Source: Morchella semilibera (lineage: Eukaryota; Ascomycota; Pezizomycetes; Pezizales; Morchellaceae). Taken from it: 64,000 bases of DNA. The notes under the pieces were generated by a model, which was given only the letters and a program-made list of their open reading frames with translations, was not told the DNA's origin and did not search any database. Each line of letters opens with the position of its first letter. Within the stretch, counting starts at the first letter, position 1. A program made the translations under genes and the position numbers. The DNA lies in assembly GCA_009192285.1 (NCBI GenBank), contig CM018603.1:5949613-6013612 (forward strand). Direction: 5' to 3'. Shown here one piece after another: positions 22,298 through 35,998 of this stretch.

Positions 22298-22544
22298 GCG
22301 CCGTTCGTCCCTGCATCAGATCTGATCGACCGTTCATCCCGGTTGCCTACATGTATTTAACCAAACGAGGAAAGCATAATTGGTAGAGGTTCCCCACGCT
22401 TACTGTGAAATACGCTGGCAGGATGTGAAATCCCCAGGTGTATTCTACATCCCCCGTAAAATTGACAGTTTCGATGATCGCTTTTAACTGTGGCGAAGTG
22501 TGCCGGTTTTAACACCTAGTATTAATTCTCCGATAGTCATTGTG

Positions 22545-24612
22545 ATGTCATTTTACCCGCAGGAGGACATCAGGACCGTTCGTTCGCCCACTGCGCCTGG
22601 GCGCAGCAAGGAGAGACGCCAGTATTCTTCTGAACAAGCAACTATGACTGGAGCACCTCGAGTCCGTTTGCTTCTTCTCCGCCGTGATCTTAGGCTCGTG
22701 GATAACCCTCTTTTCCATGCACTCTCTAAAGCAAAGGACCACACGCATGTTCTTCCAGTTTACATTTTCAACCCCCAGCAAGTTGAAACCTCGGGTTTTC
22801 TATTGCCAGATATAAAATCACCATACACCGAAGCCCGCAGTCGCGTGGGCGGGTTTTGGAGATGCGGGCCTCATAGAGCAAAATTCGTTGCAGAGTGCAT
22901 CTGGGATCTGAAAGAACACTTGGAGAAACTTGGGAGCGGCCTTGTGATTAGGGTTGGATGGGGCGGCGAAGTTGTAGGTGGGATGATTGAAAGTATAGAT
23001 GATAAAGAGGACGCAGATACTGGAAAGATCGTGAGTGTGTGGATGACGAGAGACCATGGCAGCGAAGAGATGAGCGAAGAAAATGGGATCAAGAAGCTTG
23101 TAGAGAAGATTGGGAAGGGTAATATTGAATTCAGAGCGCTTGAGGATGAGAGTTATCTCATTGACCGGTACGTCACTTTCTTTATATTTCCAGTGGTATG
23201 GATACTGATTATAAGAAATAACAGCGACGACCTCGCTATGAAACCTAGCGAGGTTTCAGATGTTTTCACACAGTTCCGCAAGACCGTCGAGCCTCTCCGT
23301 GATAACATTCGAGATCCATATCCTCGGCCGACTTCAATAGCTCCAATCACACCTTATATTCCAGCCCAAAAACCGCCTTTTACAATACCTGACTCTCTTG
23401 ATGGTCTGATTTCCTCGCTTCTTCGGCCGCTTCAGGATCTTGGTCTTCCTGGGTCACCGTTGGAGATGCCACCCCGTGCAAAAACAGCTCATCCTTTCAA
23501 AGGTGGTGAAACATCTGGCTTAGAACGAATTGACCATATGCTGGCAACTGGAGCAATGACAACGTATAAGGATACCCGCAACGGATTATTAGGTGAAGAC
23601 TTTTCGTGTAAGTTTGCTGCATGGCTTGCACAAGGTTGCATCTCTGCGAGGATAATAAATAAAGCCATGTTTGAGTTTGAAGAGGGTCGTCCTTGGAAAC
23701 CCATATTGTCACTCCCTAGTACGGGCCATAGCGAAAACGGGTCGCCCCCGCAAGGTTACGGAAAGGGCGAAAATAAGGGCACTGCATCTATCCGTTTCGA
23801 ACTACTATGGCGAGATTATTTTCGTCTCTGTATGCTTAAATTTGGGCCAAAGACCTTCTCGCAGGCCGGATATCGGGGTGACACGAGTTACTACTGGAAG
23901 ACTTTATCAGACCCCACTGCAAAAGAAGACTTTGGACGGTGGCAGAGGGGAAACACAGGAATGGGTTTAGTTGACGCAAGCATGAGAGAACTGTATCTCA
24001 CAGGGTGGACAAGTAATCGGGCTAGACAGAACGTGGCAAGCTACTTGGCTAAGAGAATGAATATGGACTGGAGATTAGGGGCAGAATGGTATGAGTGTAT
24101 GCTTGTGGACTACGATACCAGTAGCAATTGGGGGAACTGGCAGTAAGTGCCTTCCGCCGTAATCTTAACATTGACTGAGGGATTGTAACCGATGATTGCT
24201 TCGCAGATATACTGCCGGCGTTGGGAACGACCCAAGAGGAGAAAGCCGTGTATTCAACCAGGTTAAGCAAGCGCAGGACTACGACCCAACTGGAGATTAC
24301 ATTAAACATTGGGTCCACGAGCTGCGGGATATTCAAAACATCGGTGGGGTATTTCAAACCTCGAAACTAACTATAGCTGAGAGGGACAAAGTTGCGGGCT
24401 TTAGCGATGATGGGAAAATCAGTGTACAGAACACTTTAGTTAAAATTGATTATTCCCGAGGGAGTGGTAGTGGAGGTGGTGGAGGTGGTGGAGGCGGGGG
24501 TAAATGGGGTAAAGGGAGCAGGAGTGGTTATGGGAGGAGCTACGGCGGAGGAGGTGGTAGAGGTGGGAAAAAGAATAGAGGTGAGGTGAGGGGTGACCGA
24601 CCGACTTGGTGA
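22545..24612 (+). CDS. cry: Cryptochrome DASH (CRY-DASH family)
   Basis: Exons 22545-23167, 23225-24142 and 24207-24612 give about 648 aa (about 615 if the second in-frame ATG at 22644 is used). The photolyase-homology region starts [19 protein letters not shown] and includes [86 protein letters not shown] and [18 protein letters not shown], all diagnostic of the DASH clade. DASH proteins bind FAD and a folate antenna and repair UV lesions in single-stranded DNA or act in light signalling. The extended C-terminus is a Gly-rich [15 protein letters not shown] tail, as in other fungal CRY-DASH, and may bind nucleic acid. The first intron (57 nt) is in frame and stop-free, so retention would insert 19 residues. 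Confidence 0.93.
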
Positions 24613-24995
24613 TGGGGGAGATGAAGGAATAGAGCCTGGTAGAGAAGGATAAAATATCGAGCGGGTAGTAACGAGGGCAATGTTACTCAAACTCTGAGTG
24701 ATTAATCATGATGCTGTTTCACATGGGCATATTTCATTCCAGTGCAATGGTGGCTCTGTTCTCCCTCCTCCCGTTAATAATGTCACCAATTATATTTAAG
24801 CCGTATACATACACCATGGAGATATATATATACATACAGGTAATACATGTGCCTTTGTTTTTAGAGCTCCCATAAAGCGTGCGCAGGCAGGGCTGAAGAA
24901 TATAAGAAAACTGGAGCAAATGTCGATGATTATAGGGGCGCCAGGTCCAGTCATCCCTTGGACAATATCTTATATCAGTACCAGAAAAGGGGATG

Positions 24996-25294
24996 TATGG
25001 TGCGGCGCAGCTTAAAGGTGACAGAAATTGCAGTACGAATAACTTTTCAACTAGACAAGATATCAAAAGTCTATGAGATTAGATTGTAGGTATAGGTATG
25101 ATAAAGATTTTGATCTCATAGATTTTTGATATTTTTGTATGTAAAAAGTGCCAAGAGTTGGTGAAGTGGAACAATTTATACCCTCTCCATGCGGAATTAC
25201 GGCTAAGATTGGACTACCATACTCTAATTGGTTCAAGGTATTCGGAGTAGCCAAGAAATACAGACATGTCACCTTTAAGACGCGCCGCACCATA
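24996..25294. repeat. Foldback element with TATGGTGCGGCGC termini
   Basis: The left end TATGGTGCGGCGCAGC plus TTAAAGGTGACA is inverted at the right (TGTCACCTTTAA, GCGCCGCACCATA). A second nested inversion lies inside: GATATCAAAAGTCTATGAGAT against ATCTCATAGATTTTTGATAT. No coding capacity. Its terminal TATGGTGCGG is shared with the element at 13391. Confidence 0.7.
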
Positions 25295-25523
25295 ATAGAT
25301 ACCATAGCAATACGGTATCGTGAAAAACTTCCGAATTAAACCGGAATTTCAACCATTATACCATAGCAATGCTGTAGTAATACCGCAGTGTCACGGTATT
25401 CTGGTAGATAATGTACTAGATACACCCGATTTTTTGGTACTGTAGTCAACAAATGATCATTTGGTCACTTCCCCTCTTACATGTATCCATGCATGGCTAC
25501 ATGTATATATGGGGCGATAAAAT

Positions 25524-26111
25524 TATGGAGCGGTAAATGTGTCAAAGATACATGTAGTTTATACCGCTGGTGGTATATGTATATACGTACATGTTTAGGC
25601 ACCGAATTTCAGTCTTTATGCTGTGCTATACATAAATAAGTAGGAGAAACACCCTACGTCCTGGTGCCAGTGAAATATCTGTTGCTGTTGGTGGTGGAAT
25701 ACTGCCAGTGCACCGCTAGTGATCATGAAATTTCCTGCTGGTGGGAAATATTGATATATACTGGCACTATATGACCCCTTTTGACCAAAAGGTCTGTACT
25801 CTTATCGTAAAAATGGGCAATAGTATGGATGCTGGTATTATTTTCACCATTGTTGGTAAATACATGTAATTGCAAGCTGTTAAAAATAATACGAGTACGC
25901 ACTGGGAAGCTGATAGGACTTAACGAAACGAACACTGCGAGATTCACCCCACCAACCAATGCCAAGTATATTACTGAGTATTTTATTATTACTACATGTA
26001 TTTACTCTGTTTGTGGCTTCTTCCCGGTTGTTGCAATTGTATCCCATTGTTTTTGACAACTCGCAATACGACCGGTGGCAAGATTACTTTTGACACATTT
26101 ACAGCCCCATA
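25524..26111. repeat. Large foldback element, diverged copy 2
   Basis: Starts TATGGAGCGGTAAATG followed by TGTCAAA and ends TTTGACACATTTACAG followed by CCCCATA, matching the termini of the 13391-14079 element. Internal blocks ACCGAATTTCAGTCTTTATG, TGATATATACTGGCA and GCTGGTATTATTTTCACC are shared with it. The arms are more decayed and the CCACCGGTGG motifs mostly mutated, so it looks older. Confidence 0.68.
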
Positions 26112-27835
26112 CTAGGCGGCCGTGACCTTAATCTTAATCATTATATTACTTCAGCTCGCATCACATTTACAGCTCTCGTGTTTCCCCTCGGCTCTCCTAT
26201 ACCTTCCTCGGAACTCGCTCCATTACTTTGGGGGGCCGAAGAAATCCTAATTATTGTTTGCCAAGATATGCTGAATAGAAAACGGTTTGTTTGAGGTCTA
26301 TTGGGGTTAGAGAGATAGATTAGATTGTCGCGTGGATAACGTCCCATCAACTTGGTTGGAGCGCGTTGGTAACCAGCCTAGAAATTTGTCTCAAACCTTA
26401 TTTCAACATCCCACGGCATATCAATACTTCGTTCCAGGCCCTGAGTGATAATATATGATCCAAGGGTGCTCTGCAACTCCCAAAGCTACTTGCAAAAGGC
26501 GCAGATTGTCCTCGCTAGTCAACTACCCCTAAACGGACACCTAGTCCAAGAAACGTCATATACAAATTAGCGAGAGTTTAACATAGAAACGTGGGGTACC
26601 GGAATTAAGTTAAGGCTAGTCACTCCAACGACATTTCATTGGGGTACGATTCCCTTCTTCCACAAGTATTAAATACTGACAGTGTACAGCAAACACATGT
26701 AGTCTGTAAATTATGTGGCACTCTACGCGCCCGTGTGTCACCCCAGGCACATAGATAGAATTATGCGGCTTGTGCATAACGGTGACAGTGCTCGGTCGGG
26801 ATCTGAATTGATGTCAACGCACTCTGGACTTAATCCGATCAATATATCTGATCGGCCACTATCAATATTCTTCCTTGCGAGACCTAGATACCATTTTGGA
26901 ACCCCTTTACTAGTATTCCAGGCCGCATACGGATTTGTACGAACAACTAGAATGACACAGTGATAGCTAGAAGTCGGTATAAATATCACGATATTTTTTG
27001 TGGTGAAGAGGGTCGAGTAGCATTTACAGCCTTGCTGTATCGAATCTTACAGAGAGACCCAATGGAGGCTAGAACCACAATATCGTACTGTCAGTGAAAA
27101 AAGGAAACACCAACGGTTTCAATTCAGCGTTGAATAAGTACATGTGTGTGCGTGGGGGTGGGGGGGGGGGGGGTTGAATCAGGCTGAGTATATGGGAAGG
27201 AAGCTATGCTTTATTGAAGTGAGAGGATTGGATTGGACTAGCCGATGCTTGAACCAGGTTTCGGCGATGCATTCCGCCTTCGTGCATACGAGGAAGGCCG
27301 GATCCCCTTCCCTTCTAAGTCGGAAAAGTGTACGTATCCACGCTGATGTTCTTCTGCGTTTTCAGCTCGACGAACTCATTCTTTAACCTTTTGTAATAGA
27401 TGATTGCCTTGGTTTTCTTGTTGGTGCTTGGTTCATACTTCTTGTGAGCCTACTCTAGGGATGCTCCGTAGTAGTTCGTTCGACATCTCTTCTATGGGTC
27501 CAGTTCAATCGAGGCAAGCTATTGCCCAGGCTCCTGATATACCCGAAAAACAACCCAGCACCATACTGCTCCGTGGGCTGTGGAATACGCATCGGAACCC
27601 AAGAGGTTTTTATTGTTTTATTTTTGGGTAAAAAGAAATTTTTTCCGCGGGGGCATTAGAATGGACCTGTACCCCACAATGCAACTAGAACCTCACCCCC
27701 CCCCCCCCCACACACACACACAACTCAAGCCCACTTCCTACTATAACCTATAACCTAAAACTATCGAGACTCGGGATGGTGATGGTGGCTTTCAAACTCT
27801 AAGGCTTTTTTCTTTTCCCTGGTGCTAGATAACTG

Positions 27836-28464
27836 ATGCAAGTTCGCTTAAAGGCTGGCTTTCTTTCAAATGTTCACGCCCATACCATAGTCACGGTAAT
27901 TCTCCTAAAGCTCCTTACAATTGCGTATATATACCTATCTTCGGGCCCTATTTTAGTTTCAATTGCAATGATTGTCCCAGAAAACATTCGGATTCTTGCT
28001 CCACGGGGGGGCCAAAACGTCTCTACCATATACTCAAGCACTTACATTAACTCCGGATCAAAGCTCCTCGACGGCCTGGGGATTGCTGGTATCGTTGTTG
28101 CAATAATAACGGCAATTGCTGGGATTTTGGCTTTATTCAGGGGGTGGAAGTTCTGGAGGAAGCGAAAAGATAGTGTAATTTCCCTTAAGAATATCGTTTG
28201 TACTTGAATAAGAAGTTTGTTCCCTTTACCTCCTAACTGACCAATTTATTTCACGGGGATTATTAGAATCAAGAAGTTCCAGCTACAATGGTAACAGTGC
28301 CACATCCTACCACATCTACAGCACAGATGCTGTGTCCTCATGCTACTATTCATGTTTACCCCCCTCCCCCCGGGGTACCTATCGGCAATGATCAACAACA
28401 GGAAGTTCGCCAACCCCCTTTAGATGACTCTCGCGGGGGGCGAGCCCAAGACTTCGACGGTTGA
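27836..28464 (+). CDS. Possible small membrane protein, unknown
   Basis: An exon 27836-28195 encodes a hydrophobic N-terminal stretch (VTVILLKLLTIAYIYL), a polar segment and a clear transmembrane helix (GIAGIVVAIITAIAGILALF) followed by a basic stop-transfer WKFWRKRK. A GTTTGT donor can join in phase to an acceptor at 28266, giving a second exon 28267-28464 reading QEVPATMVTVPHPTTST and a Pro-rich end. The product would be about 185 aa. An alternative start is the ATG at 27968. I recognise no family; fungal proteins with one helix followed by a basic and Pro-rich tail are common. Support is only frame, hydropathy and splice phase. Confidence 0.35.
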
Positions 28465-30040
28465 TCATAGGAATTGAGATGTTTATGGGGCCCGGGGGGG
28501 AAGGAATATGCAGCTAGATTGTTACAGTTCTCACAAATTCGTACACTTCTCTTTTGTTGAAATGGGTTTTTGTTTAATTAATGAAATTTTGGTTTCGTGA
28601 ATCCTGTTTTATGCCGATGCCTAGAAATGAATCTCCTGTCATAAATAACTTCACTCGATATTCACTAGGTGAGAATAAAGCTATAGTATATACGCCCGTT
28701 TTACACTCTAGTTTCACAAACAGATTGTTAGTGTGTTGAGGCGCAATAGCATATCTAAATAGAATAGTCAGGTATCTCTGTCATCACGAAAGGTTTCAAT
28801 TGGATGGGTAGCTGCCCCAGATTTCTGTGGTCTGGCGGGCTACAGCTGTCAGTAGACAAAGAATCGGGTGTGTTAAGGGAGACGGCATACACTGGCATAT
28901 ACATTGGCAAACCTCAATCACTATATAATAACCCTCTGGCCGAGATCAATATTTCTTCTCTTCTAAAACTACAACCTCACGCGAGCAAGGAGGGCCCAGC
29001 ATGCCGCGCAGCGGCAGGTGGCCCCGACTGCGTGCGGAGGTGTTTATCCCACATCATTACATTGAATAGGACTGTAGGTTTTCTGGATCCTTCAGTGTTG
29101 GTGGTTTCTCGAACTGACGATTATACGTATGCGGCCGGAGGCCGCTCCTCACTAGTAGATACATACATGTATGTACTATAACCAGAGTGCAAATTAAGAA
29201 TCATCATGTCAGCCTGCATGTGTTGAGTTTAGTATAGATCATACATGTGCATGTACGTATATAATATATACCAGATGTAATCAATTAGTAAGTCAAGTGT
29301 ATCAAATATTCGCTAGTTTTGTAGCTACAATATGGCATTTCCCATGAGTATAGCCATAGGCAGATTCCTCATACTTATGGGAGTAAACGTGTGTGCCTAC
29401 ATGTATGTAACCTATATGTAATCTGGCGGTAAGAGGCATGCGCATATGGCAGCCTGAAAGCCCACATCCCTTTTTTGTATTGTGTTAACCATACCCGTCA
29501 GACTTTTTTTTTCGTTTTCCTCAATGCGATAATATAAGGGTGGGGGTGTACCATTACTACATACATGTATGTACTTGTAGTGAAAGACCTTCACATACAT
29601 ACATGTATGTGCACTTTATTTCAACCCTTTATAAGTGACGTTGCTCTATTCACCTTCCAGAGCCCAAAACCCCCACGTCCATGAAACAAAGTACCTGCCT
29701 GTACTTATACAAAATATACCTAAATAAGTACGCCATGATTGATTAGGTTCCACGTTATCTGTATTTTCTTCTATGGTTACGACATCCAGATCAGCATTGT
29801 ACCCAGGTACCCCCAAGTGCTCTTCGAGTACTCAAATACATGTACTGTGCCCTTTTTTCACAGAAAGAAAGGAAAAAGAAAAGTGTGGGGACGCTCTGCG
29901 GCGCCTTTCTTCTTCTCCCCACGAGAAAGTCTTTGCTGGCCCTGACAGTCATGCAGGTTCCAGTGCACAGCAACAGCCTCGGGTTAACAGCCACAACACC
30001 CCCAACTCGTCTCTCTACAGTCTTTATCCCAGTTTCGAAA
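28465..30040. other. Intergenic spacer rich in TACATGTA-type palindromes
   Basis: Several ORFs cross this stretch but they lack family resemblance and are interrupted. Palindromes such as CATACATGTATGTAC recur at 29160-29180, 29400 and 29560-29610. The 3' part holds the 5' leader of the thioesterase gene. Confidence 0.45.
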
Positions 30041-31138
30041 ATGAACGTTTGCAGACCCCGCTTGTCCACCCAGCTCCGTGCTCATCCGGTAACTTTGCGC
30101 AGATACTCATCATATCCCCCAAAAGCCCGAAAGCCGTTTTTGGCTCTCCGTATCACGCTTTTAACAGCGGCGCATATCTTGCTTTGGGGCACGGCGGGCG
30201 TGGTTTTGACAAATTACTTTCTACCTATCTCTGGACCATTGTTAAAAGATCCTCTGCCGGTTCGCGGCTCTCCAGAAGACAAGAAAGCTATTCAGGAGCT
30301 TGAGGTGTCGGCTTCTAAGTTACCGATTGTTAAAGCCCTACGGGCAGACCCAGAGTACCAGGAGCATAGACCGTGGACGGGAATTCCCGAGGAGGAGCGA
30401 CAGCACAGGTATACGCCCGGGGTGCTACAGGGTGCCGATAAGATTGGATATAACAAAGTCTGGGTTAAAAGAGATGGGAGTACTATTGGTGTGTTGAGCC
30501 TAGGGAGGGGGATTTGCGGATTCCCAGGCGTCGTTGTATGAGCTCCCTTCTGCTTCGGATCCCCAAACATAGAATTGGCATAAAAAATAAAAGTTCATGG
30601 TTAACCTCCGCTCGAGATGTGTTTGTAGCATGGCGGTATTTTGGCTACGGTATCTTATTGACACATCCTCCTCTGATTTGAATACGGAATTGACCAATGT
30701 TAACCACAAGCAAGGTAGTAGATGAAGCACTCGGAAGAACTGTAAGTCTCTTAGTAGCCCCCCCTCCCCCCCCCCCCAAACATAAAATTGTTGCAGGTAA
30801 TGACCCAAACCAATATGTATAGGCAATGCATGTACTCCCTACTCGAAATGCCGTGACCGCACGACTTATAATCAACTATAAACGACCGGCGCACGCTCAT
30901 CTATACCCAAAGTCCAGCGGTTTCGTAATCTTAAGAACTTGGGTCGTTGAGGTATGATCCTAGCATTTGTAATAAAATGACACAGCCTTACCAATAATTC
31001 CTTTAAAAGCATACCGACCGCAAAGGAGTGGCGAAGGCGACAATTGAAGATGAGTTTGGCAATATCCTTGTGGAAGCTGAGGGCGTATTTGTCGTCCCAA
31101 GGAGCTGGAGCCTAGCTGAGATGCCAAAAGAAATTTAA
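30041..31138 (+). CDS. HotDog-fold thioesterase, probably mitochondrial
   Basis: Five exons, 30041-30535, 30629-30649, 30715-30741, 30823-30951 and 31010-31138, give 266 aa. The N-terminus RPRLSTQLRAHPVTLRRYSS looks like a mitochondrial presequence and is followed by a hydrophobic helix (LTAAHILLWGTAGVVLTNYF). The C-terminal half is a PaaI/4HBT-type domain: LGRGICGFPGVV then HGGILAT at a splice junction, VVDEALGRT, LPTRNAVTARLIINYKRPA, GVAKATIEDEFGNILVEAEG and VFVVPRSW. The HGG motif and the following acidic residue are the expected active-site elements of acyl-CoA thioesterases. Two exons of only 21 and 27 nt carry the catalytic region. Upstream in-frame ATGs at 29840 and 29951 exist, but the presequence argues for 30041. 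The substrate is not evident. Confidence 0.85.
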
Positions 31139-31581
31139 GTATTATTGTACTAGTAAGTTATACATACCTACATACACATACCGTTTTGGGGGTACCTGGC
31201 CACTTTCATCGTCGTCTGATAATTTGGACCAAATACGAGTGATCAGTGATGCTGAACGCAATTTTATGAAATATATCATTGACCATCATACAATGTTGAA
31301 TACCCCACTTACAAACAGACTCCAAGATACCTTTCCACTATCCCATGGAAAACACCCAAAAGAAATATCCCAGATCGTATTATATGTACATGAGTATAAA
31401 GAAAAAACAGGACATAAAAGCATAGTAAATTTATGAGATCACTCTAAGAAAAGTTAAGAGTCGCTGCGTAAGCTCCTAACACTAATGGGCTTATCCTCTT
31501 CCTGGCCATGACTGCTGTGGTATATATAGTTAAAGAAATACAGTACTTTTTTAAGTTTCCAACAAATCTTGTCGTATCAAG

Positions 31582-34500
31582 TTAGAATGTATAACTATCA
31601 TAATAGTCATTATATCTAGCATCTCTTCTTGCATGTACCCTGTCGTCTCTTGATGGCTTTACGGCAGGAAGATTCGTGAATCTAAATCCACCCTCCACAA
31701 AACTTGCGCATTGGCACCCGCATCCGGTAGGACACTCAACAACACCATCTTCTGAGAACCACGCCTCCTGACAGTCCGCGTGCCCAACATGTCCGCACTG
31801 CAGGCATGGTACATAGAGACCTTTGATAATGACATCGCAAACACAACAATTCATCGTCACCTGCCGTCGCTTACACGGTTTGCACTCCCCTCTTGCGCCT
31901 TTCGTTGATATGAGCATTGCGCCGCATTTGAAACAATGTCCACCAAGTTCTAATCCTTTAAAACACTGGCCGCTAGGTTCTATCACTTCCGGTGGCTTAC
32001 GGGAGAAGCCAACTGGCTCGTTCTCGAGAGCTTCAAAGGCAGAGTTTTTGAGACCATTGTACTTGAGTACTTCAAGACGTTGGATTTGGAGACCCCAATT
32101 AAACAGCAGGTCGGCATAATTTTCGCGGTAGGACTGGTAGAGGCGAAATTTTTGGGGGTCTAGGAAGGGCACATGAACATTACCCTCATCATCGAACTTA
32201 TCTTGGTTCATCATTGTGATTCGGATTGGGGATGGTTCTCCAAGGTCCGATGATGTCTCAGTGAGATCCGAATTGACATCTTCCTTAGAGCCACTCCCAA
32301 AAGTCGTAATGGGGCCCCAGGTAACACCGGATATTGCTGTGGGCGGACCTAACATACTTTCCGCAGGACTAGGCATCTTTCTTCTCGTTCCGGGAGGGCT
32401 ACCGGAATGCCCAGAACCGAAAGCCATGCGTAGATTTGCTGCCATTCCGGAGTTGGATTTTCTGGAGTGATGGTGTAGCTCCGGGGACGATGAAAGACTA
32501 TGGAAAACATCCTCACTAGCCCCTAGCCTGAATCCCTGAAGAGGTGGGGTAGTTCCCGTTGAATATGGATACGCAGGATCGCTTCCGAAATGAACAGTAC
32601 CGGTCGATGAGTATGATCCATGTGTACCAATCGGGGTCAGTGTTGCCGAGGCGTAGTTTGGAGAAATAGAGTTGTTTGAGGAATGTGCCATAAGTGCCAT
32701 ATCGATGCTTGGGAAATAATCTCGAGCGTAAGCCGAGGTTCTCATGGACAACGAGAGCTCCTGCCAATAAAAAAACAATTAAATTAGCAGCTTGAACGTA
32801 GGCATTAAGAAAGATGGAAAAATTTAGAAGGACATACATCAAATGGGGCCCTTAGTCCCCCGTCATCGGAACCCGATGGCTCCTCTGTTTCGCAAAACGC
32901 ACAGCTCAACATGGCTAACATTTGAACGTCCGCCCTCTTCTCGAAATATGCAAAAAGCTCCTCTACTAGCCACCTGCCACCTAGCGGATGGCTTCCCCAC
33001 TTTACCCTCCCCCAATAGTCAGATTCTATCAACTCATCTACCTCATCATCACTCATATCTAGTCCAAGGCCGCTATCACGCCTTCCTCTAACAAGACTTG
33101 CCCGCTTAGCTACAACTAATATCCTCTCTTCATATACACCTGTCCCCGAGCTAAGCCCAGGGTGTGGGTATACTTCCAGTGGGACTTCATTACGAAGAAC
33201 CATTTCAACCAACCTCCAGACGTCTGCCAGTTCACTGTTTCCATGTTTTTCAGCAACTCCAGCGTTGAATTGGCATACTTCGGCGCTATCTCCGTAGACT
33301 TGGTAGTCCTGGGCAAGCTCTTTCTTTGCTGGCAATAAGTTTTGCATGTTGTGTATAGACACTATGTTTTTTGGTTTCGCAAAATTTCCTGTTATCGTTT
33401 TCACCCCTGTTCCGGTACTTCTTTGCGTACTCCTGTCTGTGCTACCTCCTCTGAAACGTCTTCCGAGATTTCGGTGTAGCCTCCACCCAAGGCTTTGTCT
33501 TAACGGACCATCCGCAATCGAATCGCTATCATCATCGCTTGATGAACTGCTGGTAGTGCTGTATGTACTATCCGTTGTATCTTCTCCTGCCTCACTTGCT
33601 ACAGTAGCCCTCCTTCCGATAGGGGATGCAGTATACAGCCTTCCAAATGCCTCCCAAGCTCTCCCGCTACCTCCATGCCTTATCGGCCTTTCGTCATCCC
33701 TAACGTCAAGCGAGCTCAGAAGACTTCTCGTACCGAATCTCTCCTCCTTTGGCGGGAAGAAGCAGATCAATCTTCCATCATTCGACCATGTGGCCCCGCA
33801 GGCTTTTGGTAACGGTACATTGGCTTGGTTGTTGGTATTGACTACACCAACATTTTCTTCTTCCTCACCATCCCTAACACCTAGTGTGGCAATTCCTTCG
33901 CCATCATCGCTGCTGCTTTCACCGGCATCGTCGCTATCACCCACCCATGCAGCGTCCTCCGCCCTCTCACCAAGGAGGTAGCACAAACACGGCTCCAAGC
34001 AGACTCTCTTCTTTCCTACGTGGGCCTGTGAAATCCTTTTCAATTGCATGCATATTTCATCAAAAGTCTTTTCTGGAATCATGTTAGTTTTTTCCAGCAC
34101 GAAACTCGGCAAACTTGACCCATCTCCGGGATATTCATGAGGAAATGAAACATCCGCTCTGAGAAAAACCCATTTACTATCCGTGCCCCAGGGCCCTGTC
34201 AAAGACACGGTACACGACCTTGCGGCGATATTGACTTTCTCGAAATTGATTTTGGGGAATTTGCTTCCGACAAGAGATATCTCGTCACCTAGTGTTTCCG
34301 GGACTTCCCAACCAAATCCAAACAACCCACTCCGACCAGTACTGCTCCTCATTCCCTCACCTTCTCCACCATTTACGGGGATCTTTCTGGCGATTTTAAC
34401 CCCTCTCATCCAGGTTATGGGGTTAACCTCCTTCCTTCTTTTTTTACCGGCTCTCATAAACCCTCCTTGTTTCATACTTCCCCTAACTAGTCCAAGGCCA

Positions 34501-35998
34501 TCGCCGCTCAAGCTTCCCATGCTCAGTTGTTTTCCCAACGAACCTCCAGATTGAGAGCTCACCAATCCGCCCCGAATTCCTTGATTTTGGCCTGGGAATA
34601 AACTATCTCTCCGACCACCTTTCAATGCCTCCTTTTCGAGATCCATCCCACCAATGCTTAGCCTAGAGACATGCCTCATTCCCATCGGCATTGGCGCCGA
34701 CCCTTTTCTCCCACCAAGGACCTTAACAGTCGCAGCCTCATCACGAAAGGTCTTATACTCCGCCCCGCGACGGGTGACCCTAAACCTCATTTTCTTCTTT
34801 GGGTCATGGCCAATCTTCTCCGTGATTTCTCGGTCAATAGTCCAAAGCCGAATGTCCTTGTCGAGTGACCATGTCACTAACTGAAATTCTCTGTCGTCAC
34901 CCGTATCGTCCCGCTCACCTCCTCTCCATCTCCAAAGAAATTCTTTGACGTAGTCAGTGTGATCAGAGAATTTGTGTACAGGAGTAGCTGGTTCATCTGC
35001 CTTTGCTCGGCGATCCCAAAGATACAGAGATGTATCATCGCGCTGGGGCATGGTCAACAGCCCTCTCCCAAAAGGGGTATGTCGGGCCCGCCATACAGGG
35101 AAAGAAGTATGGATGATGCGTTCAGGTATGTCGTTGGGGCATTGGTCATAATCCCAAAACTTGACAGTCCGATCTAGTGCACATGTCACAATGCCTGACG
35201 GCCGAGTCCTATTCCAGTCCACCCCGTAAATCTTTGTTGAATGCGCGCTGATTTTTCGGACCGCACACATACCCATGCGGTCATCCCATATATAAAGATA
35301 CTTGTCGTGCGAGCTAGCGAGGATGTGCTCGTTTTGTCTGTTATATTTGACTTGCGTTGCACCGGCGAACCAATCGCAAAAGCTCATGACAGGTCTGCGG
35401 GGAGTTCGGAGGTCCCAACAGTGCACAAAGGAGTCGACAGAGCATGTTGCAAGGACATTCGGTTGGTGCGCAGAGAAATTTATGTCCGTTATTGCACGGG
35501 TATGTGAATGTAATACCAACTCGATAGCCTTGCGAGATGGGAGGGCGAGGTTCCAAACTATAGCCTTTTGGTTCGATGTCGAAACTACCCAATGGGAGTG
35601 GGATGCATGTGGAGACCATTGAACGTCTGCAACAGACCAAGCTGTTAAATGCGGAAGAAAACGAGGGGGGTCGTAGGGGTTATCGAGGTCCACGATGTGG
35701 AGCCCTAATTGACTATGGAGACGTCAATTTCTAGAATCCGGGGTACCATGGGGAGTCTAGGGCTTGAAATGCAACTTACGAAGCTAAGACGACGTCCCGG
35801 CTACTGGGTGATATAGACCTGGTCACAAATATTAGACCGTCACCATTTACGCCTTCTCAAATAGGTGAATGAATTGGCGAGAACATACATAGAGCCAACC
35901 GGCGCATCAACTTTGATCGACATATTCAAATTGAATGTGGGCGAGTCGTATGCCGAGGAGGTATCCCCCTTCGGCAGGGAAACATTCGGGGAATCCAT
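31582..35998 (-). CDS. MTC5: WDR59/Mtc5-type WD40-RWD-RING protein (SEA/GATOR2 subunit)
   Basis: Four exons on the minus strand, 35998-35889, 35818-35780, 35712-32838 and 32760-31582, give about 1400 aa. Order: a short N-terminus with PTFNLNMS and SMSISPSSRDVVLASQLGLH, WD40 repeats (about residues 60-370; ATCSVDSFVHCWDLR, GIVTCALDRTVKFWD, LVTWSLDKDIRLW), an RWD domain (about 540-660; FPKINFEKVNIAARSC, VSFPHEYPGDG), an acidic linker, and a C-terminal Cys/His cluster (about 1290-1385; CFKCGAM, CKPCKRR, CCVCDVIIKGLYVPC, CGHVGHADC). This is WDR59/Mtc5 (Sea3), a vacuolar-membrane SEA/GATOR2 subunit that signals amino-acid status to TORC1. The 39-nt second exon was found by matching the family N-terminus and splice phase. 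Confidence 0.93.

Noticed and set aside
29773-30303. 176-aa ORF on +
   Set aside because: It overlaps the thioesterase exon 1 in another frame; the thioesterase frame carries the family motifs and splices.
33346-33981. 211-aa ORF on + strand
   Set aside because: It lies wholly antisense to the MTC5 coding exon and is explained by its codon composition.
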